NCBI GenBank assembly: GCA_046727175.1 | Contig: JBKPCD010000235.1 | Coordinates: 1 to 35,873, forward strand | Length of the DNA: 35,873 nt | From: JBKPCD01 sp046727175 | Lineage (GTDB): Bacteria > Acidobacteriota > Vicinamibacteria > Vicinamibacterales > 2-12-FULL-66-21 | Direction: 5' to 3' | In this document: positions 9,238 through 18,094 of the stretch, piece by piece | Layout: each line of letters begins with the position of its first letter | How positions within the stretch are numbered: position 1 is the stretch's first letter | Made by a program: the position numbers and the translations under genes | The notes under the pieces: model-generated | Told to the model about the DNA's origin: nothing | Databases searched by the model: none | The model's input: only the letters and a program-made list of their open reading frames with translations

Positions 9238-9593
9238 TTACAGGCTCAACGGCCGGCTGACTTCGCCCTGTCGACCCGTTGACTTGCGCGGTCGCCCGCC
9301 TAACCGCCCATTCACGCGTGACGTGCGCGCCTTTGCGGCGCTTCGCTCCGCTCCGAGCGGTGCCGCGACGCCGACGATGTGCTCTTTCGTCCGTTGCCGG
9401 TCTGAGACGCGCTCAACGCGCACCTGCGCGTCCGACCGAGTCCCCGGATGAGCCTCCAGGTATAAACGGCGCGAATTGCGCGTTCAGCCTTCGTGCGGCT
9501 GCCTGCCGCGGCATAGACCGGCAAGCCGGGAACGTAGGCGCTCACGGCGCCGCTCGACTCGGTCTCGAGGACGATCGGGTAGTGAATGGTCAT
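9238..9593 (-). pseudogene. hicB: HicB-like antitoxin, frameshifted
   Basis: ATG 9593 overlaps the HicA stop (ATGA), the usual HicA-HicB coupling. The N-terminal HicB fold is clear: MTIHYPIVLETESSGAVSAY, then VPGLPVYAAAG. Near 9455-9470 the frame breaks. The natural continuation LYLEAHPGTRSDAQVRVERV lies one frame away and runs to a stop at 9238, passing SRVNGRLGGRPRKS. As read, the antitoxin would lose its normal C-terminal part, where DNA binding usually resides. A sequence error or true decay are both possible. Confidence 0.7.
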
Positions 9594-9820
9594 TCGACAC
9601 CTGCCTCCCGCAGAATGCGGTTGCCCAACCGACCGTCCTTCTTCGTATGGACGGCGACCCAGACTTCCTTGCCGGTTGTCGGATGTTTCAGCGGCACGTG
9701 GCTTCCTTTCCCGGACCGTACCTCCACGAATCCCGCACCCTTCAGCTTCTCGTTCCGCCAAAAAGTCCGCTGAAGTCGCCAGCGCTGGTAGGAAGGGATG
9801 TCGAACAGCCGCGGCAACAA
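9590..9820 (-). CDS. hicA: HicA-like mRNA interferase toxin
   Basis: The core matches HicA, a small double-stranded RNA-binding-fold ribonuclease: LKGAGFVEVRSGKGSHVPLK contains the GSH segment with the catalytic His, and then comes the tail VAVHTKKDGRLGNRILREAG. The N-terminal 25 codons of this frame (LFDIPSYQRWRLQRTFWR) do not look like HicA. In the next frame LPALATSADFLAE looks more like a normal HicA start, so a frame break near 9745 is likely and the true start is uncertain. Its antitoxin partner downstream is frameshifted. Confidence 0.65.
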   Translation of the reverse strand: MLPRLFDIPSYQRWRLQRTFWRNEKLKGAGFVEVRSGKGSHVPLKHPTTGKEVWVAVHTKKDGRLGNRILREAGVE

Positions 9821-9828
9821 TGCAGGCC

Positions 9829-9890
9829 TTCAGCACCATCGATCAGTTCATTGCCGAGACCTTGATGTTGCGTTCGCGATGATACAAGTC
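9829..9890 (-). mobile_element. Short type A IS remnant
   Basis: On the minus strand this short stretch reads across frames as YHRERN followed by HQGLGNELIDGAEG. That matches YHGERNHQGLDNELID near the C-terminus of the type A transposase. Only about 60 bp survive, directly upstream of the HicA gene. From here to the operon end at 10127 I see no gene. Confidence 0.6.
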
Positions 9891-10126
9891 GACAACCCAA
9901 CACCCATAATACTGAGTCACGGCAAGTCTGTTGTCGGTGGCATCCCTGGTTCGGTCGTGAGGTCGCCATGTACGAGGTTGTGGTCAAGCATGGGCATTCC
10001 GTGTGTCGGTGCGGTCTTGAGGAGGAGCGGACTCGTAGATCCGTAGAGATACCGACATGGATGTTTGAGCCGGCCACGTGTTGTCAGCTGTTCGTCGTGC
10101 ACGTCCCGACCGTCGCGACGCCCCGC

Positions 10127-12193
10127 TCATTCGTTCACAACCGCCGTCGCCTCGATCTCGACCAGCGCGCCGGGCTCGATGAGGCCTTTGACGACCACCA
10201 TCGCCATCGCCGGGAAGTGTCGGCCGACGATCTCGCGGTAAGCCTCGCCGATCGCTTCACGCTGGGAGAGGTAAAGATCGCGGTCAGTGATGTACCACGT
10301 GAGCCGCGTAATCTGGTGTGGCCGCGCTCCGGCGGCCCCGAGCGCCGCGACGACGTTGCGGAGCGCCTGACGGATCTGGCCGCAGAGATCGTCGGCCTCG
10401 AATTGTGAGGTCGCCGGATTCCAGCCGACCTGTCCAGCGACGAAGACGACACGCCCCGAGGCGCTCACGGCGTTCGAGTAGCCGACGGGACGGGACCATC
10501 CGTCCGGCTCGTGAAATGCGACCCGCGCGCCGCCCGCAGAGACCCTGACGGCTGCGGCCTCTTCGCGCGCCTGTTCTCGCAGGCGGTGGTGCTGCAGCTT
10601 GCCGGTCAACGTGCGAGGCAGCGCGGTCATGAACGCGATTGCGCGCGGATATTTGTAGGGCGCGAGCTGCGACTTCACGAATTCCTGCAGGTGTCGCGCG
10701 AGGTGGTCCGACGGTTCGACGCCGGCCGCCGGCACTACGAATGCCTTCACGATCTCTCCGCGCGCAGCGTCGGGCACGCCGATGACGGCGCATTCGGCCA
10801 CAGCGGGATCGGTCAGGAGCACGTTCTCCACTTCGGGTCCCGAGATGTTGTATCCGGACGAGATGATCATGTCGTCGGTCCGCGCCTGGTACCAGAAGTA
10901 CCCCTCATCGTCCACGCGGTACGCGTCGCCCGTGAGATTCCAGCCGTGCTGCACGTACTTCCGCTGGTTGTCGATGTCGTCCAGGTAGCGGCAGCCCGTG
11001 GGGCCTGTGACCGCGAGTCGGCCCACGGTGTTGTGCGGCACCTCCTTACCATGTTCGTCGACCACAATCGCGCGGTATCCCGGGACGACGCAGCCCGTCG
11101 AGCCCGACCGTGCCTGTTCGGGCGGGCAGCCGATGAACACGTGTAGCATTTCGGTGGACCCGATCCCGTCCATCAGGCGAACACCTGTCGCGTCGAGCCA
11201 GGCATCGAACGTGGCGGCTGGCAGTGTTTCGCCGGCCGAGACGCCTTTGCGCAGGCTCGAGACATCGAACTCGCGGACCTGCTTGAGCATGGCGCGGTAT
11301 GCGGTCGGCGACGTGATGGTGACGGTCGCGCGATACGCTTCGATGCCGGCGAGCAGCTGCGGCGGTGTCCCCTGTTCGAGGAGCGCCGTCGACGCGCCGA
11401 ACCGCAGGGGGAAGAGCACGAGGCCGCCGAGCGCGTAGGTGAACGCCAGCGGCGGCGATCCGATGAAGATGTCGTCAGGATCCGGGCGCAGCACGTAGCG
11501 CCCATACGTGTCGGTCACGCCCAGGATGTCGCGATGGAAGTGCACTGTGGCTTTGGCGCGACCGGTCGTGCCCGACGTGAACGCGATGATGGCCGGATCG
11601 TCGCGGGCGGTGAGGACATTGTCGAACGTCGCCGGCCGATCGGCCATCAGCACGTCGAGCGATCCGGCCGCCCGCGTGTTGAAGTGCACGACACGTGCGC
11701 CGCGCCGCGATTTCAAAGCCGTTTCGAGGTCGCCGGCGATGTGCGTGTCAGTGAGAGCCAGCCGCAGGTCGGCGCGCTGGATGACCTCCGTCAATTCACG
11801 GACGCGCAGCAGCGGCATCGTCGACACCGCGACGCCTCCAGCCTTCAGCACGCCGAACCAGCACGCGACGAGCACCGGCTGGTTGGTTGCACGCAGCAGT
11901 ACGCGATTGCCGGGCACGACGCCGAGATCTTCGATGAGCACGTTCGCGATGCGGTTCGCGGTTTCGAACAGGCGGCAGTAGCTCCACGGACCCGCGGTGT
12001 GATGAAACGCGATCCGATCGCCATTGCCCTCGGCGATCCAGCGATCGAGCAGCTCCGACACACAGTTGAGACGATCCGGATACGCGAGCTCCGGCACGCC
12101 CGACCAGTCCATTCGCGGCCAGAGGTCCTGCGGCGGCAGCCGCTGCCGGACGAACTGGTCGACGTGCGCCGAACCACGTTGGTCGTCACCCAT
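10127..12193 (-). CDS. 2-aminobenzoate-CoA ligase fused to a Rid domain
   Basis: The 688-residue protein starts at ATG 12193 and overlaps the acyl-CoA dehydrogenase stop by eight bases; the long in-frame extension upstream lies over that gene and is not protein-like. Residues about 1-545 form an adenylate-forming ligase of the benzoate/2-aminobenzoate-CoA family. The N-terminus AHVDQFVRQRLPPQDLWP is typical of that family, the AMP-binding P-loop is IIAFTSGTTGRAKATVHFHR, and the C-terminal lysine motif is LPRTLTGKLQHHRL. Residues about 570-688 are a RidA/YjgF domain (VVFVAGQVGWNPATSQFEAD to ALVEIEATAVV). The ligase should convert 2-aminobenzoate, CoA and ATP to 2-aminobenzoyl-CoA. The Rid part has FPAMAMV where E. 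coli RidA has FPARSCV, so the key Arg105 is Met. It is the last gene of the operon. Confidence 0.85.
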   Translation of the reverse strand: MGDDQRGSAHVDQFVRQRLPPQDLWPRMDWSGVPELAYPDRLNCVSELLDRWIAEGNGDRIAFHHTAGPWSYCRLFETANRIANVLIEDLGVVPGNRVLLRATNQPVLVACWFGVLKAGGVAVSTMPLLRVRELTEVIQRADLRLALTDTHIAGDLETALKSRRGARVVHFNTRAAGSLDVLMADRPATFDNVLTARDDPAIIAFTSGTTGRAKATVHFHRDILGVTDTYGRYVLRPDPDDIFIGSPPLAFTYALGGLVLFPLRFGASTALLEQGTPPQLLAGIEAYRATVTITSPTAYRAMLKQVREFDVSSLRKGVSAGETLPAATFDAWLDATGVRLMDGIGSTEMLHVFIGCPPEQARSGSTGCVVPGYRAIVVDEHGKEVPHNTVGRLAVTGPTGCRYLDDIDNQRKYVQHGWNLTGDAYRVDDEGYFWYQARTDDMIISSGYNISGPEVENVLLTDPAVAECAVIGVPDAARGEIVKAFVVPAAGVEPSDHLARHLQEFVKSQLAPYKYPRAIAFMTALPRTLTGKLQHHRLREQAREEAAAVRVSAGGARVAFHEPDGWSRPVGYSNAVSASGRVVFVAGQVGWNPATSQFEADDLCGQIRQALRNVVAALGAAGARPHQITRLTWYITDRDLYLSQREAIGEAYREIVGRHFPAMAMVVVKGLIEPGALVEIEATAVVNE

Positions 12194-13340
12194 GGAGCAC
12201 TTGCCCTGCGATGACGATCTTCTGAATCTCACTCGTCCCTTCGTAGATTCGCAGCGCGCGAATCTCGCGGTAGAGCCGCTCGACCGTCGCTCCGCGGACC
12301 ACGCCGCGTGCCCCGAGCAGCTGGACCGCCCGGTCGATGACCAGCTGTGCGGACTCGGTGGCCACGAGCTTCGCCATCGCCGCTTCGCGCGTGACGCGCG
12401 CCGCGCCGTGGTCCCGCGTCCAGGCGGCGCGATACACGAGGAGCGCCGCGGCGTCGATCGCAATCGCCATGTCGGCGATTGCCGCCTGGGTTAATTGGAA
12501 ATCCGCCAGGGGCTGGCCGAACGCCCGCCGTTCGCGCACATGCGCCACCGCGTCGTCCAACGCCCGCCGGGCAAATCCCAGCGCTGCAGCACCGACCGTC
12601 GTTCGAAACAAATCCAGCGTCCCGAGTGCGACGCGCATGCCTTTGCCAGGCTCGCCGATCACCTGATCCGACGAGACGCGACAGCCCGAGAACGTCACCG
12701 TGCCGAGCGGGTGCGGCGCCATGACGTCGATCGTGTGAGCGACCACGAGACCTCGTGTATCGGCATCCACGACGAGCGCGATGAAGCTTCGGTCGCCACC
12801 CTCCGGCCAGCGGCAGAACACGACGTAGTGGCTAGCGATACCCGCGTTGGAGATCCAGGTCTTCTCGCCGTCGATCACGATCGAGGCGCCGTCGCGCCGG
12901 GCAGTGGTCTGCATCGCCGCCACGTCGGAGCCGGCGTCGGCCTCGGAGATTGCAAACGCCGCGATCGCGGTACCGGCCGCGACGCCCGGAAGGTATTTCC
13001 TCTTCAACGCTTCGGATCCGAAGAGGGAGATCGGACCGGACCCGAGCCCTTGCATGGCGAAGGCGAACTCTACCAAGCCCGACGCGTAACCAAGTGTTTC
13101 GCGGATCAAGCAGAGCGAACGCACGTCCATCGCGTCGAGCGCACCACCATGTGCGCGAGGCACGCTGTACTTCAGCCAGCCGGCCGACCCGAGCTGGGCG
13201 ACGTAAGCGCGGCAGGCCGCGGCCGGGTTCGCATCATCCTGCTGCCGGAACTCCCGATCGCGCCACCGAGCGATCTCGCGATGCATCGTCCGATGGGCGT
13301 CGGTGAAGAAGGGCCACGCCAGGTAAGTCGAATCGGCCAC
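12186..13340 (-). CDS. Acyl-CoA dehydrogenase
   Basis: The 384-residue flavoprotein is of normal family length. GTG 13340 is chosen as the start because it lies two bases after the upstream stop, has GGGAAA just ahead, and gives the expected N-terminus (ADSTYLAWPFF). Family motifs are AFAISEADAGSD (FAD/substrate loop), KTWISNAG, and the C-terminal LRIYEGTSEIQKIVI, whose Glu is the usual catalytic base. It should introduce an alpha,beta double bond into an acyl-CoA with electron-transfer flavoprotein as acceptor. In this operon the substrate is probably a ring-derived CoA ester of the 2-aminobenzoyl-CoA route. That substrate is inferred from context. Confidence 0.88.
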   Translation of the reverse strand: MADSTYLAWPFFTDAHRTMHREIARWRDREFRQQDDANPAAACRAYVAQLGSAGWLKYSVPRAHGGALDAMDVRSLCLIRETLGYASGLVEFAFAMQGLGSGPISLFGSEALKRKYLPGVAAGTAIAAFAISEADAGSDVAAMQTTARRDGASIVIDGEKTWISNAGIASHYVVFCRWPEGGDRSFIALVVDADTRGLVVAHTIDVMAPHPLGTVTFSGCRVSSDQVIGEPGKGMRVALGTLDLFRTTVGAAALGFARRALDDAVAHVRERRAFGQPLADFQLTQAAIADMAIAIDAAALLVYRAAWTRDHGAARVTREAAMAKLVATESAQLVIDRAVQLLGARGVVRGATVERLYREIRALRIYEGTSEIQKIVIAGQVLHG

Positions 13341-13342
13341 CG

Positions 13343-14167
13343 TCAGTTTCCCTCGAACGAAGGCGGCTGTTTTTCCACGAACGCGCGATAGGCGCGGGCG
13401 AAGTCCTCCGTCTGCATGCACAGCGCCTGCGCTTCGGCCTCGGCAGAGATCGCGGCATCCACGCTCATGTCCCACTCGGCATGCAGCGATCGCTTCGTGA
13501 CGCCGTGCGCGACCGACGGTCCCTCTGCCAGGCTGCGCGCGAGGCTCGTGGCCTCCGCGAGCAAAGCATCCGCATCCACTACCCGGTTGTAGAAGCCCCA
13601 TCGCTCGGCCTCGGTCCCGTCCATGAAGCGCCCCGTGAACAGCAGTTCGCTGGCGCGGCCCTGACCGATGATGCGCGGCAGCATCGCGCACGCGCCCATG
13701 TCGGCCCCTGACAGGCCGACGCGCACGAAGAGGAACCCGACCCTGCTGCGTGCCGTACCGAGACGCAGGTCGCTGGCCATCGCGAGAATGGCGCCGGCGC
13801 CGGCGCAGATGCCGTCGATGGCCGCGACGATTGGCTGCGGGCACGCGCGCATGGCCGTGACCAGGTCGCCTGTCATGCGCGTGAAGCGCAGGAGGCCCTC
13901 GGTATCCCCGTTGTCGCGCATGGCGACGAGCGGGCCGATGATCTCGTGCACGTCGCCGCCGGAGCTGAAGTTCCCGCCTGCGCCCGTGAGCACGACCGCA
14001 CGCACGTCGGTCACCGACGTCAGCGCACGGAAGGTGTCGGTGAGTTCGGCGTAGGAGTCGAACGTCAGAGGATTCTTGCGCTCGGGCCGGTCGAGCGTGA
14101 TTGTTGCCACGAGCGCCTCGACGCGCCAGCCAAAGTGCCGCGGCCGGAGGTCAGCGCCAGTGGCCAT
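13343..14167 (-). CDS. Enoyl-CoA hydratase/isomerase family protein
   Basis: The protein has 274 residues. ATG 14167 overlaps the SDR stop by one base (TGATG), with GGAGAGG upstream. It is a crotonase-fold protein: LDRPERKNPLTFDSYAEL, the oxyanion-hole segments GAGGNFSSGGDVHEI and IDGICAGAGAILAMASDLRL, then LPRIIGQGRASELLFTGR. The usual catalytic Glu position before the glycine-rich loop reads FVRVGLSGADMGA, so the chemistry may differ from simple hydration. Candidates include hydration, isomerisation or hydrolytic ring opening of the CoA-bound ring. Which step it performs cannot be read from sequence alone. Confidence 0.85.
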   Translation of the reverse strand: MATGADLRPRHFGWRVEALVATITLDRPERKNPLTFDSYAELTDTFRALTSVTDVRAVVLTGAGGNFSSGGDVHEIIGPLVAMRDNGDTEGLLRFTRMTGDLVTAMRACPQPIVAAIDGICAGAGAILAMASDLRLGTARSRVGFLFVRVGLSGADMGACAMLPRIIGQGRASELLFTGRFMDGTEAERWGFYNRVVDADALLAEATSLARSLAEGPSVAHGVTKRSLHAEWDMSVDAAISAEAEAQALCMQTEDFARAYRAFVEKQPPSFEGN

Positions 14168-14964
14168 CACATCACCTCTCCGGAGGCGACAGCGATCGCC
14201 TGCCCCGTGACCGCCGTCGCGCCCGGCGAACAGAGCCAGAGAACGGTGTGGGCCACCTCCTGCGGCGTAATTGGCGTCCGGCGCGGCGAGTGCTTCGCGA
14301 GCAGGTCCCGCGCGTCGGCGTCCGACACGCCTCTGCTGCGCATCACGTTGCCAACCGCGGCGGTGAACATCTCCGAATCCTCCGTGTAGCCGGGGCACAC
14401 AGCGTTGACTGTAACGCCGGTTCGCGCCGTTTCCGCCGCCAGCGCGCGCGTCAGTCCGACGATGCCATGCTTCGTTGCACAGTAGGCCGCGAGTCCGGCA
14501 TATCCCTTCAGGCCGGCCGTTGAGGCGATGTTGACAATGCGCCCGGAGCCGGCGGCGAGCATGGCCGGTAGTACGTGTTGCGTGCACAGCAGCGTGCCGG
14601 TCAGGTTGACGGCGATCAGACGGTGCCACATATCGAGCGAGATTGCCTCGAAGGCGCCAGCGCTGGCTTGGCCGGCGTTGTTGATCAGGATCTGCACTGC
14701 TCCGAGAGCGCGCACAGCTCCTGCGAATGCACGGCTCACGTCATCGCCCTGCGCGACATCGCAGCTTTCGGTGTGGACGCGCGCGTTGAACGTGTTCCTG
14801 AGCGATCGCGCCGTCGCATCGAGAGCCGACGTCGTCCGGCCCAGCAGCGTGACGTGTGCTCCGTTGGCAGCGAGCTCCTCGGCGATCGCGGCGCCGATTC
14901 CGCGTCCGCCGCCGGTGACGACCGCATGTTGGCCCTGCACGCCGGTGCCCCCGGGCAGGTTCAT
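14167..14964 (-). CDS. Short-chain dehydrogenase/reductase
   Basis: This is a classical SDR of 265 residues. The NAD(P)-binding motif is TGGGRGIGAA (residues about 17-26), the structural motif is ILINNAGQ, the catalytic Ser is in IVNIASTAGLKG, and the catalytic Tyr and Lys are in YCATK. ATG 14964 overlaps the stop of the upstream monooxygenase/reductase gene (ATGA). It probably interconverts a keto and hydroxy group on a CoA-bound cyclohexene/cyclohexane intermediate after the oxygenase step, analogous to 3-hydroxyacyl-CoA dehydrogenase. The exact substrate is inferred from operon position. Confidence 0.87.
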   Translation of the reverse strand: MNLPGGTGVQGQHAVVTGGGRGIGAAIAEELAANGAHVTLLGRTTSALDATARSLRNTFNARVHTESCDVAQGDDVSRAFAGAVRALGAVQILINNAGQASAGAFEAISLDMWHRLIAVNLTGTLLCTQHVLPAMLAAGSGRIVNIASTAGLKGYAGLAAYCATKHGIVGLTRALAAETARTGVTVNAVCPGYTEDSEMFTAAVGNVMRSRGVSDADARDLLAKHSPRRTPITPQEVAHTVLWLCSPGATAVTGQAIAVASGEVM

Positions 14965-17303
14965 CGCGAGGCCGCCTTTCTCTCCAGACTGCGTTCAAGC
15001 TGGCGGCGACCCGTGAGGTATTGCCGCGGCCAGTGCTGAGCGGTGTAGCCGAGCTCCGCCGCCGCGTGGAGCGTCCAGAACGGATCGACCAGGTGCGGCC
15101 GCGCCAGCGCGCACAGGTCGGCACGCCCGGCGGCGATGACGGCGTTGACCTCGTCCGCCTCCGTGATATTGCCGACGGCGATCGTGGGAATGCGCGCCTC
15201 GTTGCGAACCTGGTCGCTGAAGGGAGTCTGATAAATCCGGCCGTAAACCGGCTGCGCCTCGACTGATGTCTGCCCGGTCGACACGTGGATGATATCCGCC
15301 CCCGCGGCCACGAATGCCCGGGCGATCTGGACGGCGTCGTCTCCCGTCACACCGTGCGAGACCCAGTCCGTCGCCGAGATGCGCACCGACATCGGCCGTT
15401 CCGCCGGCCAGACCTCGCGCATCGCACGGAAGACCTCGAGTGGGTACCGCACGCGATTGTCGAGCGGCCCGCCGTACTCGTCGTTCCGCTTGTTACTCAG
15501 CGGCGTGATGAAGCTTGAGAGCAGGTACCCGTGCGCGCAGTGCAGCTCGAGCATGTCGAATCCGGCCTCGATGCCCATGCGCGTCGCCGCCACGAACTCG
15601 TCGCGTACGCGATCCATGTTGTTGCGGTCCATCGGCCTCGGAACTCCAAGCGCCTCGGCGTAGCGCACGGCCGACGGTCCCATCACCTGCCAGCCCTCGG
15701 ATTCGAGAGGGAGATCGGTGCCTTCCCACGGCAACCGCGTCGAACCCTTCGATCCGGAATGACCGAGCTGCAAGCAGATCTTCGCCAGGCTCTCGGCGTG
15801 CACGAAATTGACGATGCGCTGCCACGCCGCGAGGTGCGCGGGAGTGTACATCCCCGCGCAGCCGAGCGTGATGCGGGCCTCCGGGGACACGCACGCCATT
15901 TCGGTGATGATGAGGCCGGCACCGCCGAGGGCTCGCGTACCCAGATGGACCAGGTGGAAGTCGCTCGGCGTTCCATCGACGGCGCTGTACATGTCCATTG
16001 GCGCGACGACGACGCGATTGACGAGCGTCATATTGCGCAGCGTGAACGGCGTGAACATCGGAGGCGGCGGGGATGACGGGGCGCGGCCGTCCACTGCAGA
16101 CAAGGAGTCCGTCGAAGCCTGCGCATCCGGTCGCGAGTCGCTGACCGTCCTCGCGGCGAACCACCGTTCGACGGAGCTGAGATAGTTGGGATCGCGCAGC
16201 CGCAGGTTTTCATGGCTCACGCGCTGGCTGCGCGTCAGGAGCGAGTAGGTGAACTGCTCGGGATCCATCGAGATGTAGCGCCTGACGTGCTCGAACCATT
16301 CCATGGAGTTCCGCGCTGCATTCTGCAGCCGGAGCGCCTCCGTCATGCGCTCGTTTTGGTAGGCGGTAAGCGCCCCTGGCAGCGGCCGATCGGACGCCAC
16401 CTCGCGCGCGAGCGCAATTGCGTCCTCCATGGCCAACTTCGTGCCGGATCCAATCGAGAAATGCGCCGTATGTGCGGCGTCGCCGATGAGTACGATGTTC
16501 TCATGGAACCAGGCCTGGTTGCGCACTCGGACGAACCGAGACCACGGTGCGCTCAGACGCCGCGCGTTGGACATCAGCCGGTGCCCCACGAGCCACCGCC
16601 CGAACATCCGCTCGCAGGCCGCGATCGTTCCTTCGAGATCGAGCCGATCGAAGCCCGCATTCCGCCACGACCGCTCGTCGCACTCGACGATGAACGTCGA
16701 GGTTCCTTCGTCGAAGCGATAGCAGTGCGCCTGGAACACGCCGTGTTCGTTCTCGACGAAGTAGAACGTGAATGCCTCGAATGGAAACGTCGTGCCGAGC
16801 CAGATGTATCGGGCAGACCGCACGTCGAGGTCGGGATGGAAATGCTCTGCGCGCCGCGCACGAATCGTGCTGTTCGCACCATCGGCCGCGACGATCAGGT
16901 CCAGGTTTGTGAGACCGAGGCGCGGCAGGTCGCGATCGTCGGCGACCTCCGTCTGAAACCGCAGCGTCACGCCGAGTCCGGCTGCCCGCTCCTGCAGGAT
17001 ATGCAGGAGCTCCCTTCGAGCAATGCCGGCGAACCCGTGGCCACTCGACGTGATTACCCGTCCATGGATGTGCACGTCGATGTCATCCCAGCGGGCGAAG
17101 CTCGAGGCGATCCGGTCGCAAGTTTCGGGATCGGCGGCGCGGAAGTTCTCGAGGGTCTGGTCCGAGAACACCACGCCCCAGCCGAACGTGTTGTCCGGAC
17201 GGTTGCGCTCGATGACCGTGATCGCCGTCTCGGGACGGGCTTTCTTCAGGAGGAGGCCGAAATAGAGCCCCGCCGGCCCGCCGCCGATTACCGCCACTCT
17301 CAC
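14961..17303 (-). CDS. 2-aminobenzoyl-CoA monooxygenase/reductase-like fusion
   Basis: The protein has 780 residues. GTG 17303 is preceded by GGAGG at 17311-17315. Residues about 1-390 form a class A FAD monooxygenase: the dinucleotide motif is VAVIGGGPAGLYFGLLL, and the second FAD motif is VLIGDAAHTAHFSIGSGTK. A Ser/Pro-rich linker spans about 392-418. Residues about 419-780 form an old-yellow-enzyme FMN reductase, with LELHCAHGYLLSSFITPLSN and NDEYGGPLDNRVRYPLEV. This architecture is that of the Azoarcus evansii 2-aminobenzoyl-CoA monooxygenase/reductase and of proteins annotated as salicylyl-CoA 5-hydroxylase/oxidoreductase. It should hydroxylate and then reduce the CoA-bound ring. The aminobenzoate ligase in the operon favours the aminobenzoyl-CoA role. 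It is the first gene of the operon. Confidence 0.88.
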   Translation of the reverse strand: MRVAVIGGGPAGLYFGLLLKKARPETAITVIERNRPDNTFGWGVVFSDQTLENFRAADPETCDRIASSFARWDDIDVHIHGRVITSSGHGFAGIARRELLHILQERAAGLGVTLRFQTEVADDRDLPRLGLTNLDLIVAADGANSTIRARRAEHFHPDLDVRSARYIWLGTTFPFEAFTFYFVENEHGVFQAHCYRFDEGTSTFIVECDERSWRNAGFDRLDLEGTIAACERMFGRWLVGHRLMSNARRLSAPWSRFVRVRNQAWFHENIVLIGDAAHTAHFSIGSGTKLAMEDAIALAREVASDRPLPGALTAYQNERMTEALRLQNAARNSMEWFEHVRRYISMDPEQFTYSLLTRSQRVSHENLRLRDPNYLSSVERWFAARTVSDSRPDAQASTDSLSAVDGRAPSSPPPPMFTPFTLRNMTLVNRVVVAPMDMYSAVDGTPSDFHLVHLGTRALGGAGLIITEMACVSPEARITLGCAGMYTPAHLAAWQRIVNFVHAESLAKICLQLGHSGSKGSTRLPWEGTDLPLESEGWQVMGPSAVRYAEALGVPRPMDRNNMDRVRDEFVAATRMGIEAGFDMLELHCAHGYLLSSFITPLSNKRNDEYGGPLDNRVRYPLEVFRAMREVWPAERPMSVRISATDWVSHGVTGDDAVQIARAFVAAGADIIHVSTGQTSVEAQPVYGRIYQTPFSDQVRNEARIPTIAVGNITEADEVNAVIAAGRADLCALARPHLVDPFWTLHAAAELGYTAQHWPRQYLTGRRQLERSLERKAASR

Positions 17304-18094
17304 TCCGACGCCTCCGGAAAGGAGTGCAAGGATACGTCAGTGGCAGGCAGTTTCGGTAGACGAGGGGGAAGCAGAATCGGTATTAACGGAGGATGCTCGT
17401 AACGTCGATGTCACGGCGATTTGCCGCCGACGAGCGACACTGAAGCGCCGAACATCACAGAGTGAGCCCTCGCGTGTCGAAAGACGAGGGTGACCCGATA
17501 CCGCGACGCTCCGACTTACTCGGTGTCTTTACGATATGGTCCGCAAAATTCTATCCGGGCACCAAATCGGTCGGTTTGCTCATCGGTTCATCTCTCAGTT
17601 ACTGACACATCAATCACTGACAACAGTGAGGCCGAAACGGTGCAGCTTTCAACTCGGACGAGTCGCATTCTACGGACACAGCTTGGAGCCGACGACTTGA
17701 ATTTGCCGGTTGGTCGCTGACCTGCTGAGCAAAGCGAGTGCTGCCCCGGCGCGCAGCGTACATTGGAAACTTAAGCGAATCCCGCGCAAGACGAAGTGTC
17801 CGAGAAGTAAAGGGATATGAGCCGCGTAGGAATCGAACCGAATCCTACCCCGAATGCATTCACGCTCCTTCCCAGCGTCGAATCGCTTCTGACTAGTCGC
17901 TAGCGTTGTAGTCGCCAAGGGTTTACCAATGTCGTGGTCCCGCTCGCCGGTCTCATCGACAGTTGGCGTTCGAGGCAGCCCCGGTCTTCAGATTGATCGC
18001 GGTCTCTCGATGTCGGCATTGTCACTACTGAATATTCCGTACCTGTTGTTGCCGTTGCCGTTGCGGGCCAGAGACTGAGACGGTCTCGGGCAGG
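17304..18094. other. Gene-free upstream region of the operon
   Basis: About 790 bp lie between the operon start and the next IS. The short frames here lack protein character. The operon promoter should lie at the left edge; a TATCCT hexamer about 25 bp before the GTG is a weak -10 candidate without a convincing -35. No adjacent regulator gene is present. Confidence 0.5.

Noticed and set aside
16212..17402. Plus-strand frame of 396 codons opposite the monooxygenase
   Set aside because: It is antisense to an enzyme with clear FAD and FMN motifs; no motif of its own.
17818..17850. tRNA T-arm-like GGTTCGATTCC on the minus strand
   Set aside because: The T stem does not pair properly and no anticodon or D arm fits; probably chance or a very old att trace.
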